NCBI GenBank assembly: GCA_021443545.1
Contig: JABUTU010000042.1
Location: 1 to 57,749 of the forward strand
Direction: 5' to 3'
Source: Marinilabiliaceae bacterium
Lineage (GTDB): Bacteria; Bacteroidota; Bacteroidia; Bacteroidales; Marinilabiliaceae
Length of the DNA stretch: 57,749 nucleotides
In this document: piece by piece, positions 7,401 through 14,905 of the stretch
Position numbering within the stretch: position 1 is the stretch's first letter
Layout: the number at the start of each line of letters is the position of its first letter
Translations under genes and position numbers: made by a program
The notes under the pieces: generated by a model
What the model saw: the letters and a program-made list of their open reading frames with translations, nothing else
The model's database searches: none
Told to the model about the DNA's origin: nothing

Positions 7401-10163
7401 TGGCATATCGTCTGGCATTGACACTTTAAGGGTTTTTATCTCCATCGAGATGTCAAAACTACTCATGAAAGAGACATGATTATCAACTGCCATAAGGAGC
7501 GTGGCATAAGCCCCATTCAATCCAGAACCGACCCTTAGATTAATTGAAGAGTTCAGCGTTGCCTGATTAGGAGCAAACGACCAAAGAGATGGCAGTCCCA
7601 ACTGACTTCCATCCACTTCCGACAATAGTGATACTACACTTTCGTGACAACGCTCTTTACCATTTGCCATCTTGCATGTTGCCTTTAACTTATAACGACC
7701 TGGCATCAAATCGGCAGTCTCTATCGTATGCTTTACATCTCCCTCCACGTTCAACACTCCACTTAAGACTTCTGTTCCTTCGTCTTCTTTGTTGAACGTA
7801 CCATTTACGTTATAGTAGGGATTGCTAATCAAGATTGTGTCTACCTCTGCCCCGACATGGAATAGGGGTCGCTCCTCATCGGGAGTTTTTGAGCATCTCT
7901 CCATGCGAAGAAGAGACCACTTTACCTCTCCAGCCCATAGTCCCTCATTAGCATTTTTCAGAGACAAGTGAGCTTCTATGTCATCGCCCCTAACAATCTG
8001 CTCGTTTGTGGTATTCATCGAAAAGATTGTGCCCTCTTGAGTTACCATTACGACACGGCTACTCTCCACGCTCTCGCCTTTTTGATCGGTAAGCACTATG
8101 TCGACACAATACTGTGAGTCATATTTAGATTCTCTTGTTGCAAACTCGATTGTAAAATCACCATTATCATCTGTCCTTGTCTCAAGCGTCTCATTATCAG
8201 AATTTGCACACTCAGAACGAAGAGTATATTTTACAAGCGCATCAGCGACGGGATTACCATTAGCCTGTCTTGCATTACCTGTGATACGAGCTGTATCTCC
8301 AGGTATTATTACATTTCTTATTTCATCATATGAAATAGTCAGACCCGTTCTTTTGTACTCATCTATCTGAATATGAGCATATCCACGAGCCATTGACTTT
8401 TTGTTTTCCACAATCTCTATTGTAGCTCCTCCACAATAGGCGTCATCAGGCAATTTGAAAGAGCCATGAATTGTTCCAAACTCATTTGTCATCAGACATG
8501 GCGCCTCTATTGTTTCACCGTTTGCAAGCCGCAGACGGGGCGACAGCTCTTCGCCCGTAGGCGCAGGCACACGATCCGACTCTTTAGACGAGTGATACCA
8601 TGCCTTAAAATAGACCACCTGACCAGGTCTATATATTTTACGGTCGGTCACCACATTTATATAATACCGTCTCTCAAGTTTCCGTTCACCATATGCATAA
8701 CGACCATAACTCCATTGCAAGTGCTCATCTTCTGTGGACAATGTAATAGTGCTATTTTTGTTGGAAGGGGATATACTCACTAAGCCATCTTGGTTTGTTC
8801 GTTTTCCAGCCACATCAACATTTTTCAATGGTTTTCCGCTCTCAACATCAGTCACATACACCCACTCTTCGACATCAGTTGATATAGACGATGCAGACAA
8901 TTGAGAAAATACAATCTCTGTTGCTGCAAATAGGCTAACCTCGTCCTTAGGAAACACAAAAATCATGTACTTCCCAGTCTTAAGGTTTTTCTCAACCTTC
9001 AACTCGTCGTACATGACACTTTTATGAATCCGTCCCTTCATTTGGGGCAAGTTAAGACTCCAAGAATAGAGCTCTTTAGATTTCAGTTTTTGTCGCGTAT
9101 AGTTAACTTTCCTATAATCATTGAATTCCGGGCTTGATTCATACAAAACGACATCCACATCATGCACATTCGCATATGAGAGTCCTAACGGAATTATTCC
9201 TCTACGAATATCAACTTTGGGGAGTGACGAAACAGACAGGTGAGGCTTCTCAATTTGACGTTTTATTGAAGTTACTCTCTGTGCAAACTCCTCAGAAACA
9301 AGAACATCTTTCATACCATCGAGCAGACTTATGACTCTTTGGCACTTCTCGTCGCATAGTTCCTTTTCTGACTTATCAGAACTACCCAGATTTACAGCTT
9401 CTTCAAGCAGAAACATAGATTCAGCATAATCTGCAAGAGCTTTTGCCTCCTTTGATTTTGCTATGCTATGCATAGTATCGAGGATTGTCTTTCTATCCTT
9501 TGATATACCTCTTGTCAATTCGTATAAAGAGAAGAGGTTTTTCGAGACGTCATTATCGCTTTTTGACAGATGAGTCTTCCAAACATCAACGGCCTTATCC
9601 TTGTTATGATATGAGATATCGCTAACAATTTTCCATATGCAAGCATCCCAAAGCGTTGCTCCATTTATAGACATATTCGAGGGACAAAAATCCTCACTTG
9701 CAGGAATCTGAGTCAACTCATCCTCGTGTTCGAGGACTATCTCTTCAAACGACACATCGTTTTTTTCGCAATCGTACAGAGATGCTAACAAGACCTCTTT
9801 GACTGGAGTCCACAGCGAACGAGCCTCCTTAATACGCTTCTCTCGTAATTCGTCATTACTCTTGCATTCGTCATACTCGCCATAACAACGATTCCTAATA
9901 GTATCCTCCTCGAGAACTAAGCGCAGATAGTCATGTGTATCCTTATTTGTGACAATGCGTCTGCGGAGTTCTTCAATAATGGGTTTTGCAGTCTTGGGTA
10001 GTCTATCAGACTTTGCTTTTTCCAAAGATTCCCACAGCGTCTTATCAGACATAAGCTTCACATCGTCTTTCATACTACTTCTCACTTTACTCTGACTTAT
10101 AGCCCCAACAGCTACAAGCATGGCTATAAATATTAATAATATAGTTAGGTAATCCTTATTCAT
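4497..10163 (-). CDS. Large alpha-2-macroglobulin family protein lacking the thioester motif
   Basis: An 1888-residue secreted protein resembling the Bacteroidota alpha-2-macroglobulin (MG2) family. After a signal peptide (MNKDYLTILLIFIAML...) comes a roughly 300-residue helical, charged region, then macroglobulin-type beta domains: the MG2 hallmark TDRKIYRPGQVVYFKAWYH is near 505-525 and the region before the helical toroid (FPDLRTDEANGQVTFEFDVPD) near 1150. In thioester-bearing relatives a CxEQ motif opens the toroid; here the corresponding stretch (DDEWGESSDTYLGR, near 1350) has no Cys-x-Glu-Gln, so covalent trapping of proteases is unlikely. Start: the longer frame begins at a TTG (10175), so the ATG at 10163 is preferred. 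It heads an operon with the esterase. Role could be protease inhibition, surface defence or structural; family confidence is high, function low. Confidence 0.85.
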   Translation of the reverse strand: MNKDYLTILLIFIAMLVAVGAISQSKVRSSMKDDVKLMSDKTLWESLEKAKSDRLPKTAKPIIEELRRRIVTNKDTHDYLRLVLEEDTIRNRCYGEYDECKSNDELREKRIKEARSLWTPVKEVLLASLYDCEKNDVSFEEIVLEHEDELTQIPASEDFCPSNMSINGATLWDACIWKIVSDISYHNKDKAVDVWKTHLSKSDNDVSKNLFSLYELTRGISKDRKTILDTMHSIAKSKEAKALADYAESMFLLEEAVNLGSSDKSEKELCDEKCQRVISLLDGMKDVLVSEEFAQRVTSIKRQIEKPHLSVSSLPKVDIRRGIIPLGLSYANVHDVDVVLYESSPEFNDYRKVNYTRQKLKSKELYSWSLNLPQMKGRIHKSVMYDELKVEKNLKTGKYMIFVFPKDEVSLFAATEIVFSQLSASSISTDVEEWVYVTDVESGKPLKNVDVAGKRTNQDGLVSISPSNKNSTITLSTEDEHLQWSYGRYAYGERKLERRYYINVVTDRKIYRPGQVVYFKAWYHSSKESDRVPAPTGEELSPRLRLANGETIEAPCLMTNEFGTIHGSFKLPDDAYCGGATIEIVENKKSMARGYAHIQIDEYKRTGLTISYDEIRNVIIPGDTARITGNARQANGNPVADALVKYTLRSECANSDNETLETRTDDNGDFTIEFATRESKYDSQYCVDIVLTDQKGESVESSRVVMVTQEGTIFSMNTTNEQIVRGDDIEAHLSLKNANEGLWAGEVKWSLLRMERCSKTPDEERPLFHVGAEVDTILISNPYYNVNGTFNKEDEGTEVLSGVLNVEGDVKHTIETADLMPGRYKLKATCKMANGKERCHESVVSLLSEVDGSQLGLPSLWSFAPNQATLNSSINLRVGSGLNGAYATLLMAVDNHVSFMSSFDISMEIKTLKVSMPDDMPRSGSVTLLLLVHGSEMTLMDRYTIQLKKPEIRIPITLSTFRDVTSPSSHEKWTLTVGNDSVHAPQMEVLVSMYDERLDKLVGPNLWNFYFNENRYYASARVDLLMPSRDGYNRYGRPVSAGVILYPDKSFGNILPKINNYWSSGCSAELELGAPMLFSESAKAMGGDFVVGFASAARKMNDVSYDAVEEEVLPVDNENGTLQVGVDDESLRQNFAETAFFFPDLRTDEANGQVTFEFDVPDNLTTYVFQAVAHSQDMQKSSLTASLAVRKALAVTMGAPRFAVEGDEIILTALVEAYESDVQSALCTMSVSDKDGNVIAQFETKNVDFLKSRSEKISWRLKVPEMADALILKTSVRSGSCVDGEQVEMKVEKRCVETHEALPFVVVGKEYHNDFAEDSERIERQKMYGMGNLVFRYNSNAFMEVVEALPQLDDEWGESSDTYLGRIETAAIASLMKSRSDVMKAVDAILDGKYKMNESFVDDSSATPWMKRAKHMEKHRKQVDLLLSGSYSDRMMHESLAKLRKLQNSDGSVSWFKKMEGSEWMTVAVADMLGRMVQMGLLNPAQEDVSALCAGATRFMDKCIMKECQEIRKRVKEDEKYEPYIGAFMLDELYARALMPSKLSVDAKYLIDIVRKSAQRSMDESYRIQAANLMVQVGAKKEAEMIVRSLVENLQHPRTGLASVYVRRFFYPTFAEITSQSRLVILLGRMEAMGWTEEVDNMLSVRNELLSWLIFQKRTTAWPDKQSTAIAVLAVMGANADMVSVDEVRVGTDTYTLTVGAPQVEKCYDAISTVSVVKSKEFPSWGSWQWTELTARDELKSTGCDELKVKRVVYVKRGSKYMPLETTESLSVGDVVKIELTLLSDVDLDFVHLRDYKAASFEPTDQISGYSSPLWWFRKSMSDVPHYYQPHDASVDFFIEHLRKGSHNLSYESTVTNAGVMAGGYAEVQCLYAPEIVAKSAGSLLIIR

Positions 10164-10314
10164 AACAATAGACAATTAATCTACAATACTATCACAACTT
10201 CTATGCCATAGATTACGACAAAAACAGAGAAGAGGATACAAATAAGACCAGTTTTAAACTTTGAAGACAACTGTTAATTCTTTTTTGGGTTGTTTTTGAT
10301 ATTTGTTTAGCAGG

Positions 10315-10356
10315 TCATAGAGAAGGTTGAGAGAGTGCTGTTGCAATGTCTCTATG
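10315..10356. repeat. 8-bp inverted repeat downstream of the porin gene
   Basis: CATAGAGA and its complement TCTCTATG are separated by about 26 bases in the 227-bp gap between the porin stop and the macroglobulin-like gene. There is no adjacent T-run, so it is a weak terminator candidate at best. The gap otherwise must contain the promoter of the macroglobulin-esterase operon, but I see no good TAnnTTTG. Confidence 0.3.
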
Positions 10357-10390
10357 AGTACTAATTGCTGATGGTCTGATAAGTAAGGAA

Positions 10391-12457
10391 TTAATCGTAG
10401 AAATTCCATGACAAGCCAAATTTGATCGCATTTGGGCTTGCTGGGTATCCTATGGTATGGAAAGCGTCATGGCTTCCCCACAAGTAGTTGACATGCTCAT
10501 ATTTTACGTATATTCTTATTTTTTTCAAGTGCAGGTTGACAAATGGGTCGAAGTATCCATAATTCCCGACCTCTCTTTCTGTTTGTGCGCAAAACTGCAT
10601 AATTGCAGGAACATATTTAGGGGCAAAATAAGATGTATTATACCGGACATCGAAACCGACTTGCAATCTAAGGACGTTAAAGAGGAACGCTTCATAGAAG
10701 TTTGAAGCTTGCAGTGAGAAATTCGGCAAAGGCATTACCTCCATATCGGACGTTTGCTGCCAAGCCAACCTTACTATGCTATTAAAACCGATAACCGAAA
10801 AATGCTTTTCGCCATAAAGGCCCACCACTTGAACAACGCCATCTTTCTGAGATGGGAGTGCCTCTTCATTGAAGTATACCCAACGTGTCAAGGTCCCTCC
10901 AAATGCATATAATCGCATACGCAGATTTGGCATAGAGATTCCTCCTTCATACTTCAACTGATTCGAAGTTTCCAAGACATGATTCCATGAGTAGTGATTT
11001 GATGTATATCTCTCTTGAAACAGCTCTGGAGAAGTCGTCGAAAACCACAACTTACCATAGAGATTTGTAGGTTGAGATGCAATATTAAACTTAACACTCA
11101 CATCGCCATTTACTTCGAAATCGCCAGCCTTATAACCCGTCATATACAAACGAGCACCCGCCCTCCATTGCAGATGGTCTCCCTGATTTTTGAAGAGCTG
11201 ACCTCCAAGATAGGTTACTACCTCATTTTCTTTAGAACGATGATACGTTGCTACATATCGTTGCAGAGAATCCAACTCGTATGTCGTTGGAGCATCCCAC
11301 CTATATTGTCTTACATCAACTCCAAAATATGCTCTCAAACCGAAACGCAACAATGAATTGAACTCCTCATTCATCTTGAGTTCAAAGCGATTCTTAATCT
11401 CCATATACTTACGCCCATCATGAGTAGATACATTATCTATCATAGGGTCATTAGGAAAGAGTTGATCTTTTATCTGGTCATAAGTTGATAGATTACTTAT
11501 AAAAAAATGAGAATGACTTCTGTGCACTGCAATTGTATGCCGAATCTCAGCTGGAGCCACTTCATACTCAAGACTATCGGGTGTTGTTCTTGTGACATGT
11601 CCCAAATCCAAAGAGTGAGAATATAGCAATTCGTATACCGACCTGATATTTTTTGAATCGGTATACTGAACGGGTATATCTTCTGCCTTATCATACTGGA
11701 ATGAATCGGGATACATTACGTAACTATCATTCAGAATGCCACCATTCTCTGAGATATCACTATGGTTATATTGCAAGTTAAGATATCCACGGTAGTAATC
11801 GCCATCAAAAGACGACCAAAGACGGAACCTGCTGTTGTCAGTACGCTGGCTATCAAAGCGTCCTATCGATGTTGAAAGGGAGTATTGAAAACCTATATTG
11901 ACTCGACTGTTGACATTCTGAGTGAAGAGGGCATGGACATATTCCTCGGAACGCAACTTGGGATAACCCATCTGATATGTAACATTGGTATACGGAGTGA
12001 GAGTGTTGTAGAATATCATCTGTTCTGTCTGTGGGATATAATCCATCGTACTGTTGTAGAATATATATCCATCGTGACGTCTTATCTGAGGGAAGAATGT
12101 TGACACCGAGGGAGAACCGAGTACGCCCAGTGTGACATTCATCAAATTATTCTTCCATATAGGGTTATTTATCTGGTGGAGGTTCAGCAATGTATCGACT
12201 GCTATAGTATCGGCATGCGACATATCGTCAATCATCCTCCAAGCCTTGACATGGGGTTTAATAGAAACCTTCTTGGCGCCCTTCTCGTCAGTATTTCTCG
12301 GGGAAGCTCCCCCGCCTCCTGTTCGTGACGACTTGGCAAAACCTGTATTCTGCGCCATAGCATATGAGCCGAGCGCAAAAAAGAGCAAAAGCACAACACC
12401 CTTAAGTATCGTGCAACAAGCTGAGAAAATATGTATCCTATGAATAGTGTGGTACAT
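10391..12457 (-). CDS. Putative outer-membrane beta-barrel porin
   Basis: A 688-residue protein of the Bacteroidota 'putative porin' family (DUF4289 type). An N-terminal hydrophobic segment ending SYAMA-QN is the signal peptide, followed by a Gly/Ser-rich linker, and the rest consists of alternating aromatic and polar strands with a C-terminal strand ending in KFGLSWNFYD, as expected for an outer-membrane barrel. The longer frame starts at a GTG (12466); the ATG at 12457 is preferred. It starts 21 bases after the stop of the second SiaC-like gene in the same direction, so it probably belongs to that transcript. The transported substrate is unknown. Confidence 0.8.
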   Translation of the reverse strand: MYHTIHRIHIFSACCTILKGVVLLLFFALGSYAMAQNTGFAKSSRTGGGGASPRNTDEKGAKKVSIKPHVKAWRMIDDMSHADTIAVDTLLNLHQINNPIWKNNLMNVTLGVLGSPSVSTFFPQIRRHDGYIFYNSTMDYIPQTEQMIFYNTLTPYTNVTYQMGYPKLRSEEYVHALFTQNVNSRVNIGFQYSLSTSIGRFDSQRTDNSRFRLWSSFDGDYYRGYLNLQYNHSDISENGGILNDSYVMYPDSFQYDKAEDIPVQYTDSKNIRSVYELLYSHSLDLGHVTRTTPDSLEYEVAPAEIRHTIAVHRSHSHFFISNLSTYDQIKDQLFPNDPMIDNVSTHDGRKYMEIKNRFELKMNEEFNSLLRFGLRAYFGVDVRQYRWDAPTTYELDSLQRYVATYHRSKENEVVTYLGGQLFKNQGDHLQWRAGARLYMTGYKAGDFEVNGDVSVKFNIASQPTNLYGKLWFSTTSPELFQERYTSNHYSWNHVLETSNQLKYEGGISMPNLRMRLYAFGGTLTRWVYFNEEALPSQKDGVVQVVGLYGEKHFSVIGFNSIVRLAWQQTSDMEVMPLPNFSLQASNFYEAFLFNVLRLQVGFDVRYNTSYFAPKYVPAIMQFCAQTEREVGNYGYFDPFVNLHLKKIRIYVKYEHVNYLWGSHDAFHTIGYPASPNAIKFGLSWNFYD

Positions 12458-12478
12458 CAACGACACAAAGCACTGTCA

Positions 12479-12853
12479 CTAACCCTCTTTTTCCACTATT
12501 TCGAAAGGCAAATCACCCATCAAATCCTTATAATCCTCCCCAGCTTCGTGCATATCCTCGAATCTTTCAGAATAGTTCCAAACAACCTGAACATCAGCTC
12601 CTTCATCATATAGAGACTTTATATACTTGAAAATTTCAAGTATACATTTAGAGCTACTCGTATTAAAATACTCGAGATTAAAAACAACCTTCATTTTATC
12701 CTTAGGAAGTTCGTTTTTAATTAGAGCAATAACACTGCGGTAAAAATCCACCGCATTATCCATAAAGGAACGACCTGACACCAATAATATACCACTTTCC
12801 TCATCGAAAGAAATTAGTGGAACACGTTCTTTGGGTTGAGATAGTGTTAGCAC
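12479..12853 (-). CDS. SiaC-like regulatory phosphoprotein (DUF1987), copy 2
   Basis: A 124-residue cytoplasmic protein of the SiaC/DUF1987 family. In Pseudomonas aeruginosa SiaC is phosphorylated on a conserved Thr by the kinase SiaB, dephosphorylated by the PP2C phosphatase SiaA, and in its free form activates the diguanylate cyclase SiaD. The conserved core YFNTSSSKCI is present at about 62-71, containing the likely phospho-acceptor Thr, and the start GRSFMDN matches the family. No ATG precedes this core; the reading frame opens at a GTG (12853) that fits family N-termini. It lies 48 bases after a paralogue and 21 bases before the porin gene. No SiaA, SiaB or SiaD homologue is in the window, so its partners are elsewhere or differ. 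Confidence 0.8.
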   Translation of the reverse strand: MLTLSQPKERVPLISFDEESGILLVSGRSFMDNAVDFYRSVIALIKNELPKDKMKVVFNLEYFNTSSSKCILEIFKYIKSLYDEGADVQVVWNYSERFEDMHEAGEDYKDLMGDLPFEIVEKEG

Positions 12854-12901
12854 GAAGAATAAATAAAATTAAGAGTGGATAAAAAACATAGAAGTTGATG
12901 A

Positions 12902-13264
12902 TTAATCATCAATCTCCTCCAATTCTACTGGGACATGCTTGAGCAAGTCGCGGAACTCCTCCGCTGCATCACGCATATCTTCATCATCAGTCTTGTAAGA
13001 CCACTTAATCTTACAATCATTACCCGCCAAATACTTCTTGTCTATCATAAATAATAAATCCATGATACACTTTGAACTACTTGTATTAAAGAAATCTAAA
13101 CCGATCTGAACATCAAGTGGCCCTTGATAGTCTTCAATGAGTCGCTTTACTGGCGCATAGAACTCTGCCGAATTCTCCATATATGAACGGCCAGTTATGC
13201 TAAAAAGCCCATCCTGAAAGGATATTGTCGGTGTTCTATCTGAACCTGGTATTAATGTATTCAT
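12902..13264 (-). CDS. SiaC-like regulatory phosphoprotein (DUF1987), copy 1
   Basis: A 120-residue paralogue of the next gene, with core FFNTSSSKCI near 59-68 and GRSYMEN near 25-31 (family GRSxxEN). The two copies share the same architecture (beta start, GRS motif, Ser/Thr switch, acidic C-terminus) but differ widely outside the motifs, so duplication is not recent. As for SiaC, a role as phospho-switched activator or anti-inhibitor is known for the family; the target here is unknown. ATG start at 13264, about 25 bases below a promoter with both -33 and -7 elements, making it the first gene of a SiaC-SiaC-porin transcript. Confidence 0.82.
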   Translation of the reverse strand: MNTLIPGSDRTPTISFQDGLFSITGRSYMENSAEFYAPVKRLIEDYQGPLDVQIGLDFFNTSSSKCIMDLLFMIDKKYLAGNDCKIKWSYKTDDEDMRDAAEEFRDLLKHVPVELEEIDD

Positions 13265-13297
13265 GATGTCTTATCTTGTTTGATAACTTAAACACGA

Positions 13298-13327
13298 CAA
13301 AGGTAACGGATAAAATTAATAAATCAA
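13298..13327 (-). promoter_or_regulatory. Promoter of the tandem SiaC-like genes
   Basis: On the minus strand TTG (13325-13327), a 19-base spacer and TACCTTTG (13298-13305) match the Bacteroidetes consensus TTTG/TTG-N19-21-TAnnTTTG. A start site near 13291 would leave a leader of about 27 bases before the ATG at 13264. Confidence 0.7.
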
Positions 13328-13412
13328 TACAACAACGGTATTTTTTACATTATACATTTTCAACCATAACCTCTATCTTTTTCCACTCACTTTGTAGGTG
13401 TTTACTATGCGA

Positions 13413-13829
13413 CTATTTAAAAAGTTTCTGCCACAGTCCCTTTTGTTCATTTTTTGAAGATATATTCACATTTGAACCATCTTCCGGGCATAGAAACTGG
13501 TAAATCTCGCCCCATCCGGGCATTCCACCAAAATTTCTATCATCAATAAAGAGGTCGGCCGTCAGTTTTCTGATAACAACCCCATCCTTTGATTCACCAG
13601 GATAGTTCTCGTTGACTGCATAAAACTCGACGCCATTGGCTTTACACAAATCAACAGCAGCATCAAGCGACTTCCCCTCCCGACATGTCCATAGTATCAG
13701 TAGGAAGCCCTTCTGTTGCAATGCCTTCAGTGTCTGAAAGGCAAACATCTTAGGTTTTCCTATCTCTGGATAGCGATCCTCTACAATAGTGCCATCGAAA
13801 TCAATTGCTATTACCTTCTGTTTCTCCAT
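13413..13829 (-). CDS. Small HAD-superfamily phosphatase (BT0820-like)
   Basis: A 138-residue protein with the HAD signature DFDGTIV (nucleophile Asp about 9, acid/base Asp about 11), LWTCREG as motif II, and a distal FIDDRNFGG acidic motif. It lacks a large cap domain, like the short Bacteroidota hydrolases annotated after BT0820. Substrate unknown. The frame can begin at 13853, but the ATG at 13829 places the first beta strand (KVIAIDF) at the usual distance. It overlaps the end of the upstream membrane-protein gene by 29 bases, implying translational coupling in a recR-membrane protein-HAD operon. Confidence 0.75.
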   Translation of the reverse strand: MEKQKVIAIDFDGTIVEDRYPEIGKPKMFAFQTLKALQQKGFLLILWTCREGKSLDAAVDLCKANGVEFYAVNENYPGESKDGVVIRKLTADLFIDDRNFGGMPGWGEIYQFLCPEDGSNVNISSKNEQKGLWQKLFK

Positions 13830-14223
13830 CTTTTGTTGTCTGACGATATACATACTGGCGTGATGGGTACGATAATAAAATCACGACAGTCATTATAAGG
13901 AACATATAAATGCAGTTACTCTGGCATGTTATCATATATATAACAGCACTCATCATAGAGATAACATTCAATAGCATTATTCTTATCTTGTATACTTTTT
14001 CCAAAGCTGGCTTTCGCTCCTCTTCGGGCTTACCCTCGAGTCGGTCGTACGTTCTGCGCATAAAGAATGAACTTGTTGGAATCGAGAGCAGGACAAGCAG
14101 GGAGTATACGCATATAATAGCATATGCGACAGTATCTGAAACAAATGGAAGGTCAGCTGTCAGGTATGACAACCCGAATAAAAGAAGCGGAGGGATTGAC
14201 CAAAATAGATAATATCTTAACAT
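13801..14223 (-). CDS. Hypothetical four-helix membrane protein
   Basis: 140 residues, not assigned to a named family. Four hydrophobic segments are seen at about 3-22, 30-50, 83-100 and 105-120, with a charged loop (RRTYDRLEGKPEEERKPALEK) between the second and third and a polar tail. It follows recR by 15 bases and its 3' end overlaps the HAD gene. Presumably in the inner membrane; function unknown. Confidence 0.6.
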   Translation of the reverse strand: MLRYYLFWSIPPLLLFGLSYLTADLPFVSDTVAYAIICVYSLLVLLSIPTSSFFMRRTYDRLEGKPEEERKPALEKVYKIRIMLLNVISMMSAVIYMITCQSNCIYMFLIMTVVILLSYPSRQYVYRQTTKDGETEGNSN

Positions 14224-14238
14224 GACTAAATCGAATTA

Positions 14239-14850
14239 TTAATTTCCTTCATATACTACTCTATTGACAATAGACCTACCCAATGTCAGTTCATCCGCAT
14301 ATTCCAACTCATCGCCTATAGCAACTCCCCTTGCTATTGTTGTCATTCTGACTCCATATTGCGACAATCTGCGATAGAGATAAAAACATGTGGTATCGCC
14401 TTCCATCGTTGTGCTTAAAGCCAATATAAGTTCATCTATCTCTCCAGATGCGACACGCCTCTCGAGGCTATCCACCTCAAGTTCCTCTGGCCCTACTCCA
14501 TCCATAGGAGAGATGACACCTCCTAAGACGTGATACACGCCTGAGAACTGCTGTGTACTCTCTATAGCCATAACATCGCGGATACTCTCTACGACACAGA
14601 CTATCTTATGGTCGCGCTTACTATTTGAGCATATACTACACTCATCTGTATCGCTGATATTATGGCAACACCTACAATACTTCACATCGTCACGTAATGC
14701 CTTTATGCTATTGAGGAACGCTTCGACATCTGCCTTATCCTGACGGAGCAGATACAGAGCCAGGCGCATTGCGCTTCTTCGCCCTATAGAGGGTAGGTGA
14801 GACAATTGTGCGACGGCGTCGTCAAGTATTTTTGAAGAGGATGTTTGCAT
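14239..14850 (-). CDS. recR: Recombination mediator protein RecR
   Basis: 203 residues. RecR works with RecO (and RecF) to load RecA onto single-stranded gaps coated by SSB. Visible: the N-terminal helix-hairpin-helix ([20 protein letters not shown]), a four-cysteine zinc finger (CRCCH...CSIC) near 58-75, a Toprim domain with VVES near 86 and the C-terminal ...[19 protein letters not shown]. The ORF extends upstream to 14883, but that part lies inside the pnp terminator hairpin; the ATG at 14850 (MQTSSSKIL) gives the normal family start. It is downstream of pnp and may rely on read-through or a promoter I did not find. Confidence 0.95.
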   Translation of the reverse strand: MQTSSSKILDDAVAQLSHLPSIGRRSAMRLALYLLRQDKADVEAFLNSIKALRDDVKYCRCCHNISDTDECSICSNSKRDHKIVCVVESIRDVMAIESTQQFSGVYHVLGGVISPMDGVGPEELEVDSLERRVASGEIDELILALSTTMEGDTTCFYLYRRLSQYGVRMTTIARGVAIGDELEYADELTLGRSIVNRVVYEGN

Positions 14851-14854
14851 ACGA

Positions 14855-14894
14855 AAAAAGAGGGTCCTCGAAGCACTCCTCAAGAACCCTCTTG
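14855..14894 (-). terminator. Intrinsic terminator of pnp
   Basis: Minus strand: AAGAGGGTTCTTGAGG, a 5-base loop, then a 16-base complementary arm (with G-U pairs) ending ACCCTCTT followed by a T-run. It begins 12 bases beyond the pnp stop and ends 5 bases before the recR ATG, which also decides the recR start. Confidence 0.8.
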
Positions 14895-14905
14895 TTTATG
14901 TTGTT

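Noticed and set aside
14851..14883. Upstream start for RecR at 14883
   Set aside because: The added residues are encoded by the pnp terminator hairpin; the ATG at 14850 matches the family start.
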